From contig CAWBQO010000001.1 in the NCBI GenBank assembly GCA_963790965.1, positions 124,001-188,000 on the forward strand: a stretch of DNA of 64,000 bases, given 5' to 3'. Positions within the stretch are counted from its first letter, which is position 1; each line of letters begins with the position of its first letter. A program made the position numbers and the translations under genes. Under the pieces are notes generated by a model. That model made no database searches. It was not told where the DNA came from and saw nothing but the letters and a program-made list of their open reading frames with translations. The DNA is from CAWBQO01 sp963790965 (GTDB lineage Bacteria > Bacteroidota > Rhodothermia > Rhodothermales > DASSAV01). This document shows, piece by piece, positions 1 through 9,147 of the stretch.

Positions 1-1
1 A

Positions 2-1978
2 CTGTGCCTGATGCTGGTGGCTCCGGCCTTCGGGCAGGGCGTAGCCGTGCGGCTCATCCAGCCTTCAGCGGGGGTCATCAATCTCGACCCGCAGGCAGCG
101 CAGTATGAGCCGGGTACAACCGTCACGGCAACCGTCGTGCCCTGGCCGGGCTACCGCTTCTGCGGCTGGCTGGGCGACCTGGACGGCGAGAGCGCTTCGG
201 CCACTTTTGCCGTTCAGGAGCGCATGGTGATCGGGGCCGAGGTCTGCGCAGATCCATCCGAAAACCCGCCGGGGCGCCTCATAATGGTGGCAACTGCTTC
301 GGCGCTGAAGGATGCCGTCGGAGCCGCCCTTCCCGGCGATGTGATTGAAGTGGCCGACGGCGTCTACAACTGGGGCAGCACGCTCTCGGTGCGCCGGGGC
401 GGCGTCGAGGGGTACCCAGTCACGATTCGCGCCCGCAACCGCGGTGCCGTAGAGATCACTGGCGGATCGTCGTTCGTGCTCAAGCAGGTCGCCTGGGTGA
501 CCATCGAAGGCTTCCTCTTCACGAGCACGGACAGGACCGCTGTCAAGGCTGAAAGCGCCCGCCACACCCGTATAACGCGCAACACGTTCCGCCTGCAGGA
601 GACGGAGTCGCTCAAGTGGGTGCTGATCGGAGGCACGTACGACCTCTGGGTGCCCTTTAGCGAGCACAATCGCATCGACCACAACCTCTTTGAGGGAAAG
701 TCGCAGCCGGGCAACATGATCACCATTGACGGCTCGCCCAAGCCGGAGCCGCTTTCCTCACAGTACGACCGCATCGACCACAACTACTTTCGAAACGTTG
801 GGCCGCGCATTGAAAACGGCATGGAAACGATTCGATTGGGATGGAGCGCCATGTCGATGTCGAGCGGCTTCACCACCGTCGAGGCCAATCTTTTTGAAGC
901 GTGCGACGGCGATCCGGAGATTGTCTCGGTCAAGACGTCTGACAATACGCTCCGCTACAACACGTTCCGCCGCAGCCAGGGCACCCTCAGCCTCCGGCAC
1001 GGCAACCGGAACGAAGCATACGCGAACTTCTTCTTCGGCGAAGAACGCGCCGGCACCGGCGGCATTCGTCTATACGGAGACGACAACCGCGTCTTCAACA
1101 ACTATATGGAAGGCCTCGACGGCACCGGCATGGACGCGCCCATCGCGCTTACGAACGGCGACGCCGACTACGCTTCCACGTCCGACCTGACGAAGCACTT
1201 CCGCTCCCGACGGCCCTTTATCGGCTTCAACACGCTGGTGGGCAACCGCTCCGGCCTCGAGGTAGGATACGTCGGAAGCTCGTATCGCAAGGGCCCTCAG
1301 GACGCCGTCATCGTCAACAACCTCGTCACGGGGGACCGGGGAGCGCTCATTCGTGTCTACACGCCTCCCGAGGGGGCCGTCTGGCAGGGCAACCTCGTCT
1401 GGCCGACCGGTTCGGCCACGGCCGGCGTCTCCATGCCCGAGGGCCAGGTGCGCCTCGCCGATCCCTTGCTCGTACGCGATGCGGCCCTGTGGCGGCCCTC
1501 AGAGGCCAGTCCGCTCATCGATGCCGCAGCCGGAAGCTACCTCTTCGTGGACCGGGATATGGACGGGCAGGTGCGCCTTCTGCCGGACATCGGTGCCGAT
1601 GAGCGGCAGGCGGGCGAGCCGCTCGCCGGGCCGCTTCTGCCCCGGGAGGTAGGGCCGGACGGGCCGGAGTTCGCCGTGAGCGCCGTTCTCCCTTCTCAGG
1701 CCGAGGGGTCTCTGCCCGACGCCCTTCAGTTAGACGTTTATCCGAACCCGTTTGCCGGGCAGGCTACTCTCCGTTTTCATACGCCCAGTGCGGGCACGGT
1801 CAGGTTGGACCTTTACGACGTGCTCGGCAGGCATGTCGCGCGCCCTGCGGAAGGGTTCTTTCCGGCAGGGGTGCATGAAGTCGACTTCGACTCCGCTTCG
1901 CTGCCTTCCGGGCCTTACTTCGTCCTCCTACACGCTTCAGGGCGCGCGCGCACGACTGCCGCCTTTCACCTACAATGA
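2..1978 (+). CDS. PL6-family polysaccharide (alginate) lyase, secreted by T9SS, 5' end outside window
   Basis: Parallel beta-helix lyase of family PL6 (alginate lyase/chondroitinase B group), expected to cleave alginate by beta-elimination outside the cell. Counting from the Met codon at 11, residues 12-80 resemble an InlB-type beta-grasp repeat (GYRF.GW). The PL6 helix runs from about 88 to 530. K308 (SVKTSDN) and R329 (SLRHGN) are 21 residues apart, the same spacing as the catalytic Lys/Arg pair known in PL6. The motif NGMETIRLG (269-277) is also typical. The C-terminus has a T9SS type A module beginning at VYPNPF. The frame is open to the window edge and the Met at 11 lies inside what looks like the end of a signal peptide (ending AFGQG), so the true start is upstream. 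A PL17 gene follows after 9 nt, supporting alginate as substrate. Confidence 0.88.
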   Translation: MCLMLVAPAFGQGVAVRLIQPSAGVINLDPQAAQYEPGTTVTATVVPWPGYRFCGWLGDLDGESASATFAVQERMVIGAEVCADPSENPPGRLIMVATASALKDAVGAALPGDVIEVADGVYNWGSTLSVRRGGVEGYPVTIRARNRGAVEITGGSSFVLKQVAWVTIEGFLFTSTDRTAVKAESARHTRITRNTFRLQETESLKWVLIGGTYDLWVPFSEHNRIDHNLFEGKSQPGNMITIDGSPKPEPLSSQYDRIDHNYFRNVGPRIENGMETIRLGWSAMSMSSGFTTVEANLFEACDGDPEIVSVKTSDNTLRYNTFRRSQGTLSLRHGNRNEAYANFFFGEERAGTGGIRLYGDDNRVFNNYMEGLDGTGMDAPIALTNGDADYASTSDLTKHFRSRRPFIGFNTLVGNRSGLEVGYVGSSYRKGPQDAVIVNNLVTGDRGALIRVYTPPEGAVWQGNLVWPTGSATAGVSMPEGQVRLADPLLVRDAALWRPSEASPLIDAAAGSYLFVDRDMDGQVRLLPDIGADERQAGEPLAGPLLPREVGPDGPEFAVSAVLPSQAEGSLPDALQLDVYPNPFAGQATLRFHTPSAGTVRLDLYDVLGRHVARPAEGFFPAGVHEVDFDSASLPSGPYFVLLHASGRARTTAAFHLQ

Positions 1979-1987
1979 TGCTCAGCC

Positions 1988-4186
1988 ATGCCGACGCGAC
2001 TGATTCTTGCGCTCCTTTTGATGTTTACAGCGGCACTCGTTCCCGCCCGCGGGCAGACGAGCCGGCATCCAGGCCTGTTCACCACCCCTGAGGAAGCAGC
2101 GTCGATCAGGGAGTCCCTCGGAAACTACCCGCTGCTCGACGCAGCTTTGGATGAGGCGAAAGTGACGGTTGCGGCAGCCTTTGCGGCACCGATGGACGTG
2201 CCGCTTCCGGGCGAAGCCGGCGGCTACGCCCATGAGCGCCATAAACAAAACTACCGCGAAATGATGGACGCGGGGCTGCTCTTCACGATCACCGGAGACG
2301 AGCGCTACGCAACCTTCGTCCGCGACATGCTGCGCCTTTATGCGGACCTCTATCCGACCCTCGGCGCGCACCCGCTGGCCCACAACCAGGCCGCCGGCAA
2401 GCTTTTTCACCAGACGCTGAACGAGGAAGTCTGGCTTGTCCACGCTGCTGTGGCTTACGATGCCGTTTACGACTGGCTTACGCCCGAGGACCGGGCACTT
2501 TTCGAGAAGAACATCTTCCGCCCGATGGCCGATTGGTTTTCCGTGCGAAACGAAAACGAGTTCAACCGCATCCATAATCACGGCACCTGGGCCGTGGCCG
2601 CCGTCGGCATGATCGGCTACGTCATGGGCGATCAGGAGTACGTCGATAAGGCGCTCTACGGCAGTAAGAAGGACGGCAATGGCGGCTTCCTTGCGCAGCT
2701 CGACAGGCTCTTCTCGCCGGACGGCTACTACATGGAGGGTCCTTACTACATCCGCTACGCGCTGATGCCCTTCTTCTTCTTCGCCGAAGCGATCGAGCGC
2801 AAGCAGCCCGAGATCGGCATCTATGCCTACCGGGATCAGATTCTGCGCAAAGCCCTCTATTCGGCTCTGCAAACCACCTTCCCCAATGGCGTCTTCCCGC
2901 CCATTAACGACGCATCGCGGACCATGAACGTCGCCGCGCCGGAAGTCGTGCTCGCGACCGACCTGGCCTACGCACGGTATGGTGCCGACGAGTCGCTGCT
3001 CGGCGTGGCAGACCGTCAGCGGCGCGTCGTGCTTAATGGCGCAGGACTTCAGGTGGCCCGGGACTTGGCCGCACTCGACCATGCGCCGGGCATGAACTGG
3101 AAGAGCGTCGAGTTCACCGATGGCTACGAAGGCCTTCAAGGGGGCCTGGGCATCCTCCGCGCCGGCGACGACGCCAGCCAGACGATGCTGCTCATGAAGT
3201 ACGGCGTCCACGGCGAAGGGCACGGCCACTTCGACAAGCTTCAATTCATCCTCTTCGACGGCGGCCGCGAAGTGGTACCGGATTACGGCTACGCCCGGTG
3301 GATCAACGTCGAACCCAAGTTTGGCGGCCGCTACTTGCCCGAGAACGATTCCTACGCCATGCAGACCGTGGCACACAACACCGTTGTGGTGGACGAAAAG
3401 ACGCAGAACGACTTCGACCTCGATGCCGCCGATGCCGTCTCGGGCAAGCGCCACTTCTTCGACGGTAAGGGCGAGCGGGTACAGGCCATGAGCGCCCGCG
3501 CTGACGACCATTATGAGGGCGTCGAGATGCAGCGCACCATGTTTCTCATCGACGACGAGCGGCTGGACCATCCGGCCGTCCTCGACCTTTTTCGCCTGAC
3601 TTCGGGCGAGACGCACCAGTACGATTATCCGCTCCACTTCCGGGGGCAGTTTGTCGCCTCCAGCGTTCCTTATGAGGCGCACACCGAGACGCTGGAGCGC
3701 CTCGGCACCCGAAGCGGCTACGAGCACTTGTGGAACGAGGCCGAAGCACGCACCGACGAGCCGCTTCGCATGACATGGCTCGATGGAAACCGCTACTACT
3801 CCTTCATTACGGCCGCTGCACCCGACACAAAGGTCATTCTGGCGAGAACCGGTGCCGGCGACGCCAACTTCAACCTGATCTCCGAGCCGCTGTTAATTCT
3901 CCGAAGGAAGGCGCAGGACCACCTCTTTGCTTCCGTTATCGAACCTCACGGCTACTGGAACGAGGCCGAAGAAAGCTCGCGCCGCGCCACCGGCGTCATT
4001 GAGACCGTGCGGGTCATCGGCCATTCTGATGAGGCGAGCGTTGTGGAAGTGACGGGGCAGGGCGGCTTGCGGTGGACGGTCATGGTGGCCAATGGCACGC
4101 CCTCGACGAGCGCCGCGCACAGCGTCAGCTTCGCCGGGAAGAACTACACCTGGACCGGCAACTACAGCGTTCAAATTTCCGAGTGA
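1988..4186 (+). CDS. PL17 oligoalginate lyase (heparinase II/III-like)
   Basis: Exo-acting oligoalginate lyase of 732 residues that would release unsaturated uronate monomers (the DEH precursor). An N-terminal signal peptide (about 1-23, ending ARGQ) exports it. An alpha/alpha toroid is followed by a heparinase II/III-like beta-sandwich. N197-H198 (HNHGTW), Y254 (GPYYIRY) and Y449 (GGRYLPE) match the spacing of catalytic residues known in the PL17 enzyme Alg17c. H414, D432 and H463 match its structural metal site. There is no T9SS module, so the product is probably periplasmic. It starts 9 nt after the PL6 gene, indicating co-transcription. The pair forms the usual endo plus exo alginate set. 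Confidence 0.92.
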   Translation: MPTRLILALLLMFTAALVPARGQTSRHPGLFTTPEEAASIRESLGNYPLLDAALDEAKVTVAAAFAAPMDVPLPGEAGGYAHERHKQNYREMMDAGLLFTITGDERYATFVRDMLRLYADLYPTLGAHPLAHNQAAGKLFHQTLNEEVWLVHAAVAYDAVYDWLTPEDRALFEKNIFRPMADWFSVRNENEFNRIHNHGTWAVAAVGMIGYVMGDQEYVDKALYGSKKDGNGGFLAQLDRLFSPDGYYMEGPYYIRYALMPFFFFAEAIERKQPEIGIYAYRDQILRKALYSALQTTFPNGVFPPINDASRTMNVAAPEVVLATDLAYARYGADESLLGVADRQRRVVLNGAGLQVARDLAALDHAPGMNWKSVEFTDGYEGLQGGLGILRAGDDASQTMLLMKYGVHGEGHGHFDKLQFILFDGGREVVPDYGYARWINVEPKFGGRYLPENDSYAMQTVAHNTVVVDEKTQNDFDLDAADAVSGKRHFFDGKGERVQAMSARADDHYEGVEMQRTMFLIDDERLDHPAVLDLFRLTSGETHQYDYPLHFRGQFVASSVPYEAHTETLERLGTRSGYEHLWNEAEARTDEPLRMTWLDGNRYYSFITAAAPDTKVILARTGAGDANFNLISEPLLILRRKAQDHLFASVIEPHGYWNEAEESSRRATGVIETVRVIGHSDEASVVEVTGQGGLRWTVMVANGTPSTSAAHSVSFAGKNYTWTGNYSVQISE

Positions 4187-4223
4187 GCGCAGGCATCCCT
4201 TCAAACAATCAATCCATAACGAT

Positions 4224-4982
4224 ATGAAAATCGACCTGACCGGAAAAGTCGCCCTCGTGACCGGCGGAGGCAGAGACATCGGGCGCGCTTGCGCCCTCGA
4301 ACTGGCCGAAGCCGGCGCAGCCGTTGCCATCAACTACCGCGGTAGCCGCGAGGAAGCCGAGCGCACCGCCGAAGAGATCCGGGGCAAGGGCGGCAAGGCC
4401 GTCGCCCTGCAGGCGGACGTTACCAGTTCACAGGAAATCACGCGTCTCGTAGAGCGCGTCCGCGATGAGCTTGGGCCCCGGATTCACATTCTCGTGAATA
4501 ACGCCGGCGGCCTTTTGCAGCGCTGTCCGATTGCCGAGATGGACGAAGACCTGTGGGACCGCGTGATGGACGTCAACTTCAAGAGCGTCTATCTCGTCAC
4601 TAAAGCGGTCGTTCCGCACATGGCCGAGGGAGGCGCAATCGTCAATCTCTCCTCGCTCGCCGCGCGCAATGGCGGCGGTGGTGGCGCTGTCGCCTACGCC
4701 GCTGCCAAGGGCGGTGTGCTCACGCTCACGCGGGGGCTTTCAAAGGAGCTGGCCAACCGCAAGATCCGCGTGAACTGCGTTTCGCCCGGCCTCATCAACA
4801 CCACTTTCCACGACACGTTCACGCCGGACGAGGCGCGTCGCCGCGCAGCCGCCGGCACGGCTGCCGGCCGCGAAGGACTCCCCGAGGAGGTGGCACATAT
4901 CATCGTATTTCTGGCCTCGGACGCCGCCGCCTACATCACCGGCGAATCCGTCGAGATCAACGGCGGCAGTTATTTCATCTGA
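4224..4982 (+). CDS. SDR-family oxidoreductase, probable DEH (4-deoxy-5-hexulose uronate) reductase
   Basis: Classical short-chain dehydrogenase of 252 residues. It has the cofactor motif TGGGRDIG (13-20), NNAG at 92-95, and catalytic S143, Y158 and K162 (YAAAK). By sequence alone it would be named FabG-like. Its place between PL17 and a KdgF cupin makes it the likely NAD(P)H-dependent reductase converting DEH to 2-keto-3-deoxygluconate. The ATG at 4224 was chosen because it gives the standard SDR N-terminus (MKIDLTGKVALVTGG). The frame is open further upstream, but that part overlaps the PL17 gene and has no SDR character. No clear Shine-Dalgarno site precedes it, which is common in Bacteroidota. 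Confidence 0.88.
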   Translation: MKIDLTGKVALVTGGGRDIGRACALELAEAGAAVAINYRGSREEAERTAEEIRGKGGKAVALQADVTSSQEITRLVERVRDELGPRIHILVNNAGGLLQRCPIAEMDEDLWDRVMDVNFKSVYLVTKAVVPHMAEGGAIVNLSSLAARNGGGGGAVAYAAAKGGVLTLTRGLSKELANRKIRVNCVSPGLINTTFHDTFTPDEARRRAAAGTAAGREGLPEEVAHIIVFLASDAAAYITGESVEINGGSYFI

Positions 4983-5093
4983 GGCGGCCCGCTGCCCGGC
5001 AAAAGGGCGGCAGGAGATTGCCTGTGCTGCGAATGCTAACCAGGCGTCTTCTGCCGCCGCTTTGCACCCTCCATTTTAAAGAGCTTGGCGATT

Positions 5094-5462
5094 ATGGAAA
5101 GAGCAACGCGCAGCGCGTTCATCGCGGCGAAGGACGCGCCGTGGGAAGCCGCGGGCGAAGGCATCCAGCGGCAGATTCTTGGGTATGACGACGGCCTCAT
5201 GCTCGTGCGCGTACGCTTTCAGAAGGGGGCCATCGGAGTGCTGCATAGCCATCCTAACCGGCAGGTTACCTACGTGGAGTCCGGCGCGTTCGAGGTGTCC
5301 ATCAACGGCGAAAAACGCCTGCTTCGCGCCGGAGATTCGTTTTTCGTCGACCCGGACCTGGAGCACGGCTCCGTGGCCCGAGAAGCGGGCACGCTCCTCG
5401 ACGTCTTCGCGCCGGCACGAGCGGACTTTCTTACGAACGGCGGGCACCGAACATCGGCATGA
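5094..5462 (+). CDS. kdgF: KdgF-type cupin, unsaturated uronate ring-opening protein
   Basis: Single-domain cupin of 122 residues from the ATG at 5094 (an in-frame TTG lies 9 nt earlier). The metal-binding set H51, H53, Q57 and H91 sits in HSHPNRQVTYV and LEHG, the pattern of KdgF. KdgF is known to convert 4,5-unsaturated galacturonate or mannuronate to the linear ketonised form, the step between lyase products and the reductase encoded just upstream. No signal peptide is seen, so it is cytoplasmic. Its stop overlaps the dctP start as ATGA. A 111-nt gap separates it from the SDR gene. Confidence 0.85.
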   Translation: MERATRSAFIAAKDAPWEAAGEGIQRQILGYDDGLMLVRVRFQKGAIGVLHSHPNRQVTYVESGAFEVSINGEKRLLRAGDSFFVDPDLEHGSVAREAGTLLDVFAPARADFLTNGGHRTSA

Positions 5463-6469
5463 TCAAACGACTCGCGGCTGCGCTGCTTCTGCTCGTGTTC
5501 GCGGCGGGGTGCGGGCAAAACAGCGATGTGGTTGTGCTCCGCATGGCGCACATCCTCGATCCGGCGCAGCCGGTACACAAGGCCATGGTGTTCATGGGCG
5601 AGCGGCTTTCGGCGCTCTCCGGCGGCACCATGGAGATGAAGATCTACTACGGCGGCACACTCGGCAACGAGCGCGAGTCGCTCGAGCTGCTTCAGCTCGG
5701 GATGTTGGACATGGCCAAAGTGAACGGCAGTATTGTGGAGGCTTTCGTCCCTGCGATGGGCGTCTATGGCCTTCCATACCTCTTCCGCGACAGCGCGCAT
5801 CAGTGGGCGGTTTTCAATGGACCCATCGGAAAGGAGATCCTCGAGCAGGGCGAACCCTACTGGATCCGCGGCCTTGTCTACTACGATTCCGGCTTCCGGA
5901 GCTTCTACACGACTAAGGCACCCATTCGGCGGCCGGAGGACTTGAAGGGCATGAAGATCCGCGTCATCCGCTCGAACGTCGCCATGCGGACGATGGAGGC
6001 GCTGGGCGGCAGCCCGACGCCAATGGCCCTCGGCGAGCTTTACACCGCGCTTCAGCAGGGGGTCGTGGACGGTGCGGAAAACAACCCGCCCAGCTACTAC
6101 TACACCAAGCACTTCGAAGCGGCTCCATACTACTCGCTGGACGAACACTCGGCACCGCCGGATGTCGTCCTCGTGAGCACCCACACGTGGAACCGCCTCA
6201 CGCCGCAGCAGCGACAGTGGCTGACGCAAGCCGCCGAGGAAAGCGTCGTTTACCAGCGCAAGCTGTGGCAGGAGGACGAGCGCCGCATTCTGCTCGAACT
6301 CGAAGCCGGCGGTGTCACCATCGTTCGGCCGGACAAAGAACCTTTCCGAAAGATCGTCGAACCCATCTACAAAGGTCTTGAGGGCACCGAACTCGGCCGA
6401 TGGGCGGACCGCATCCGCGCCGTAGAAACGCCCGCAGATTCGGCGCTCGCCTCCTCCCAAACACCATGA
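5459..6469 (+). CDS. dctP: TRAP transporter substrate-binding protein (DctP family)
   Basis: Periplasmic solute-binding subunit of a tripartite ATP-independent transporter, 336 residues. The N-terminus is a lipoprotein signal ending in the lipobox FAAGC, so it is probably tethered to the membrane. The body has the DctP fold signatures YYGGTLGNERE and LKGMKIRV, followed by QQGVVDGAENNPPSY. The Arg in KIRV is the residue that binds a substrate carboxylate in this family. Overlap with kdgF upstream and dctQ downstream (both ATGA) shows tight coupling. Inferred cargo is an acidic monosaccharide such as DEH, KDG or an unsaturated uronate. Confidence 0.93.
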   Translation: MIKRLAAALLLLVFAAGCGQNSDVVVLRMAHILDPAQPVHKAMVFMGERLSALSGGTMEMKIYYGGTLGNERESLELLQLGMLDMAKVNGSIVEAFVPAMGVYGLPYLFRDSAHQWAVFNGPIGKEILEQGEPYWIRGLVYYDSGFRSFYTTKAPIRRPEDLKGMKIRVIRSNVAMRTMEALGGSPTPMALGELYTALQQGVVDGAENNPPSYYYTKHFEAAPYYSLDEHSAPPDVVLVSTHTWNRLTPQQRQWLTQAAEESVVYQRKLWQEDERRILLELEAGGVTIVRPDKEPFRKIVEPIYKGLEGTELGRWADRIRAVETPADSALASSQTP

Positions 6470-6981
6470 GACGAACGCTTGCCCTTATTGATTACGGCCT
6501 GAGCCGCCTGCTGATAGCCATGATGGCGGTTATGGTCGTGACGGTCTCCTGGCAGGTGGCCTCGCGCTATCTCGTTCAAAGCCCCAGCCCCTGGACGGAG
6601 GAGTTGGCTACCTACCTGCTCATCTGGATCTCGCTGCTCGGGGCGGTCTACGCGCTGCGGCTCAAGGCGCACCTCGGCATCGATCTACTCGCGCGGTACC
6701 TTAGCGGGCCTTCAGAGCGCTATTTGGGACTTGCCATCCAGTTTTCCGTGGCACTCTTTGCGGCTATCGTTTTTGTTTATGGCGGCGCGCGACTGGTCTA
6801 CGTGACGCTCCGGCTGAACCAGTCCTCGGCCGCGCTGCAAATCCCGATGGGGTACGTCTATATCGTGATCCCGCTGACCGGCGTTCTCCTACTCCTGTAC
6901 ACGGCCGCTGAAGCGGTCGCCATCTGGACGGGCACTTCCCCATCGCCGGCATCCACTTCACCCGTCAATGCGGCAGAGTAA
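6466..6981 (+). CDS. dctQ: TRAP transporter small permease (DctQ)
   Basis: Four-helix inner-membrane subunit of the TRAP transporter, 171 residues. The family motif is visible as SPWTEELATYLLIWISLLGAV after the first helix, and the remaining helices cover about 80-155. Start at 6466 uses the ATGA overlap with the dctP stop. It links DctP docking to the large permease DctM encoded next. A C-terminal tail rich in Ser, Thr and Pro follows the last helix. Confidence 0.92.
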   Translation: MRRTLALIDYGLSRLLIAMMAVMVVTVSWQVASRYLVQSPSPWTEELATYLLIWISLLGAVYALRLKAHLGIDLLARYLSGPSERYLGLAIQFSVALFAAIVFVYGGARLVYVTLRLNQSSAALQIPMGYVYIVIPLTGVLLLLYTAAEAVAIWTGTSPSPASTSPVNAAE

Positions 6982-7017
6982 GCACGTGGCATCGCTGCCC
7001 AGGAACGGTTCGCGCCC

Positions 7018-8313
7018 ATGTTGATCGACGTACTCGTCCTTCTGATCGCCTTTCTGATCTTGCTCGCACTCGGCGTTCCGGTGGCCTTCGCTATCGGACT
7101 CTCGAGCGTCCTGACGATGTTCGTGAGCGCGGACTTCACCCCGGCCGCTGCCACCATGGCGCAGCGCGTCGCAACGGGGCTTGACAGCTTTGCGCTGCTT
7201 GCGATTCCGTTCTTCATCTTGGCCGGCAACATCATGGGCGCTGGTGGCATCGCCCGGCGGCTGATAGACTTTGCGAAGTCGCTCGTGGGGTTTCTGCCGG
7301 GTGGGCTTGCCTTCGTCAACATCGTCTCAAACATGATGTTTGGCGCGATCTCCGGCTCGGCCGTAGCGAGCGCTGCGGCCATCGGCTCGTTCATGCACCC
7401 GCGCATGGTCGCGAGCGGCTATTCGCCCGGCTTCAGCGCCGCCGTGAACGTAACGAGCGCCACGACGGGGCTGATCATCCCGCCGAGTAATGTGCTCATC
7501 GTATACTCGCTGGCGAGCGGCGGCGTCTCGGTGGCGGCGCTCTTTGTCGCGGGATATCTGCCGGGCCTGTTGGTCGGGTTCTCCCTGATCGTCGTTGCAG
7601 GTTTGCTGGCCTATCGCGGCGGGATGGCGGTGCGGGAGCGGCTGTCGGTGCGAACCGTCGTGCGCAGCTTCGTCGATGCGTTCCTGAGCCTCACCCTCAT
7701 CGTGGTGGTCATCGGCGGCATCATTGCGGGCATCTTTACGGCGACAGAGGCAGCGGCGATCGCGGTGCTCTACGCGCTGCTGCTTGCCATGGGGATCTAC
7801 CGCGAAGTGCGGGTGCGGGACCTCGGCGCAATTCTGCTTAACAGCGCCGTGACGACCGCCGTGGTGATGCTGCTCGTCGGAACGTCCATGGGCCTGTCGT
7901 GGCTGCTTTCGTATCTGGAGATTCCGCAGGGTGTCGGGCAGGCGCTCATTGCGCTGAGCGAGAACGGCCTCGTGGTGCTGCTCATCATCAACCTCGTCTT
8001 CCTCGTTGTCGGCACGTTCATGGACATGACGCCCGCCGTCCTCATCTTTACACCTATTTTTCTCCCGACCGCCGTTGCTCTCGGCATGGACCCGATCCAC
8101 TTCGGCATCATGATGATCGCCAATCTATGTATCGGACTCTGCACGCCGCCTGTCGGGACGGTGCTCTTCGCCGGATGCGGCATCGCCCGCGTATCGATTT
8201 CAGAGATCATGCGCCCGCTACTGCCGCTCTATGCGGGCATGGTGGTGGCCCTGCTCCTTATCATCTTCTTCCCGCAAATTTCCCTGTTCTTGCCCCACCT
8301 TTTCGGGCTATAG
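7018..8313 (+). CDS. dctM: TRAP transporter large permease (DctM)
   Basis: Large membrane subunit (431 residues, about 12 helices) that carries the substrate with a cation gradient. Typical DctM segments include LLAIPFFILAGNIM, the MFGAISGSAVASAAAIG block and VGTFMDMTPAVLI. An AGGAA-like purine stretch (AGGAA, about 7001) precedes the ATG at 7018, 36 nt after dctQ. Together with dctP and dctQ the transporter is complete. A 39-nt stretch (8009-8047) that encodes the conserved TFMDMTPA motif recurs exactly at 35205-35243 in a gene-poor region. Confidence 0.95.
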   Translation: MLIDVLVLLIAFLILLALGVPVAFAIGLSSVLTMFVSADFTPAAATMAQRVATGLDSFALLAIPFFILAGNIMGAGGIARRLIDFAKSLVGFLPGGLAFVNIVSNMMFGAISGSAVASAAAIGSFMHPRMVASGYSPGFSAAVNVTSATTGLIIPPSNVLIVYSLASGGVSVAALFVAGYLPGLLVGFSLIVVAGLLAYRGGMAVRERLSVRTVVRSFVDAFLSLTLIVVVIGGIIAGIFTATEAAAIAVLYALLLAMGIYREVRVRDLGAILLNSAVTTAVVMLLVGTSMGLSWLLSYLEIPQGVGQALIALSENGLVVLLIINLVFLVVGTFMDMTPAVLIFTPIFLPTAVALGMDPIHFGIMMIANLCIGLCTPPVGTVLFAGCGIARVSISEIMRPLLPLYAGMVVALLLIIFFPQISLFLPHLFGL

Positions 8314-8320
8314 ACAAAAG

Positions 8321-8328
8321 TTGTACAA
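8321..8328. promoter_or_regulatory. TTGTACAA palindrome, possible GntR operator
   Basis: A perfect 8-bp palindrome in an AT-richer patch between the dctM stop and the gntR start. FadR-type regulators bind short palindromes of this kind and often control their own gene. Only one copy was noticed, so the assignment is tentative. Confidence 0.25.
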
Positions 8329-8394
8329 AGAAGTCACGGGTGGTGCTTGCGGAGCGTTCCCGTATGCGATACGTTGAATAAACAAGAAACGGGA

Positions 8395-9147
8395 ATGCCG
8401 GCTATGGCAAAGCTCTTCAAATCGGTCGTAAAGTCGCCGCTGCTCAGTGCCACGGTGGAGGCGGAGATCGAAAAGTCCATCCGAAGCGGCAAGCTGCTTC
8501 CCGGCGGGCGTCTTCCCTCCGAGATGGAGCTGTGCGAGCAGTTCGGGGTGAGCCGCACCGCGATCCGCGAAGCGCTCCGAATGCTGAGCGCCAGAGGCTT
8601 GATCAGCATCGAGAAGGGGAGAGGCATCTTTATCAGCCACGTCTCCGCCGATACCGTGGTGGCTCCCATGGAGTTGTATCTGCACCTGAACCAGGGGCCG
8701 GAATATGGTCTCGACGTTGTCCATGCCCGGCAGCTCATCGAGCCGCCCGTCGCTGCACAGGCGGCGCTCCACCACACCTCTGAGGATGTCGAGCGCCTGC
8801 AGCGGGATCTGGAACGCCTCGACATGGCCTCTCGGGACGATCACGGGCTGCTGACAGAGCTTGATATGTCCTTTCATATGCACGTCGCCCGCGCTTCGCA
8901 TAACCCGGTGATCCCACTGCTGCTTCATCCTATCCATTTACTCATGCCGGGGATCAAGGCGGGCGTGTACGATGTCGTGAGCGACGCCCGCGAGTCGGCG
9001 CGGCTCTGGCATGGCCTCATCGTCGCGGCTGTACTGGCTCGGGACCCGCAGGAGGCGCACAGGGCCATGTCCGGCCATCTCGTCGTGGCGGAGCAGCACG
9101 TCCGCCAGGCGAGCGCTGCGCGAGAACCGGTCGAACAAGCGGCCTGA
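8395..9147 (+). CDS. FadR/GntR-family transcriptional regulator
   Basis: DNA-binding regulator of 250 residues. The N-terminal winged helix spans about 10-75 (LPGGRLPSEMELCEQFGVSR, then TAIREALRMLSARGLI). A C-terminal all-helical FCD effector domain contains the D..H..H metal or ligand residues (LDMSFHMHVARASHN). The ATG at 8395 is preceded by a GGGA purine patch. The open frame upstream from a TTG lacks domain character. It closes the alginate operon, so it probably senses an alginate-derived acid and represses the lyase and transporter genes. Confidence 0.88.
   Translation: MPAMAKLFKSVVKSPLLSATVEAEIEKSIRSGKLLPGGRLPSEMELCEQFGVSRTAIREALRMLSARGLISIEKGRGIFISHVSADTVVAPMELYLHLNQGPEYGLDVVHARQLIEPPVAAQAALHHTSEDVERLQRDLERLDMASRDDHGLLTELDMSFHMHVARASHNPVIPLLLHPIHLLMPGIKAGVYDVVSDARESARLWHGLIVAAVLARDPQEAHRAMSGHLVVAEQHVRQASAAREPVEQAA

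Noticed and set aside
1982..3727. 581-codon open frame antisense to the PL17 gene
   Set aside because: It mirrors a strongly supported lyase gene, has no domain motifs, and long antisense frames are expected at this GC content.
4983..5093. Rho-independent terminator after the SDR gene
   Set aside because: A GC-rich imperfect stem (CTGCCC...GGGCGGCAG) is present but no T-run follows, and the next genes continue the same pathway.
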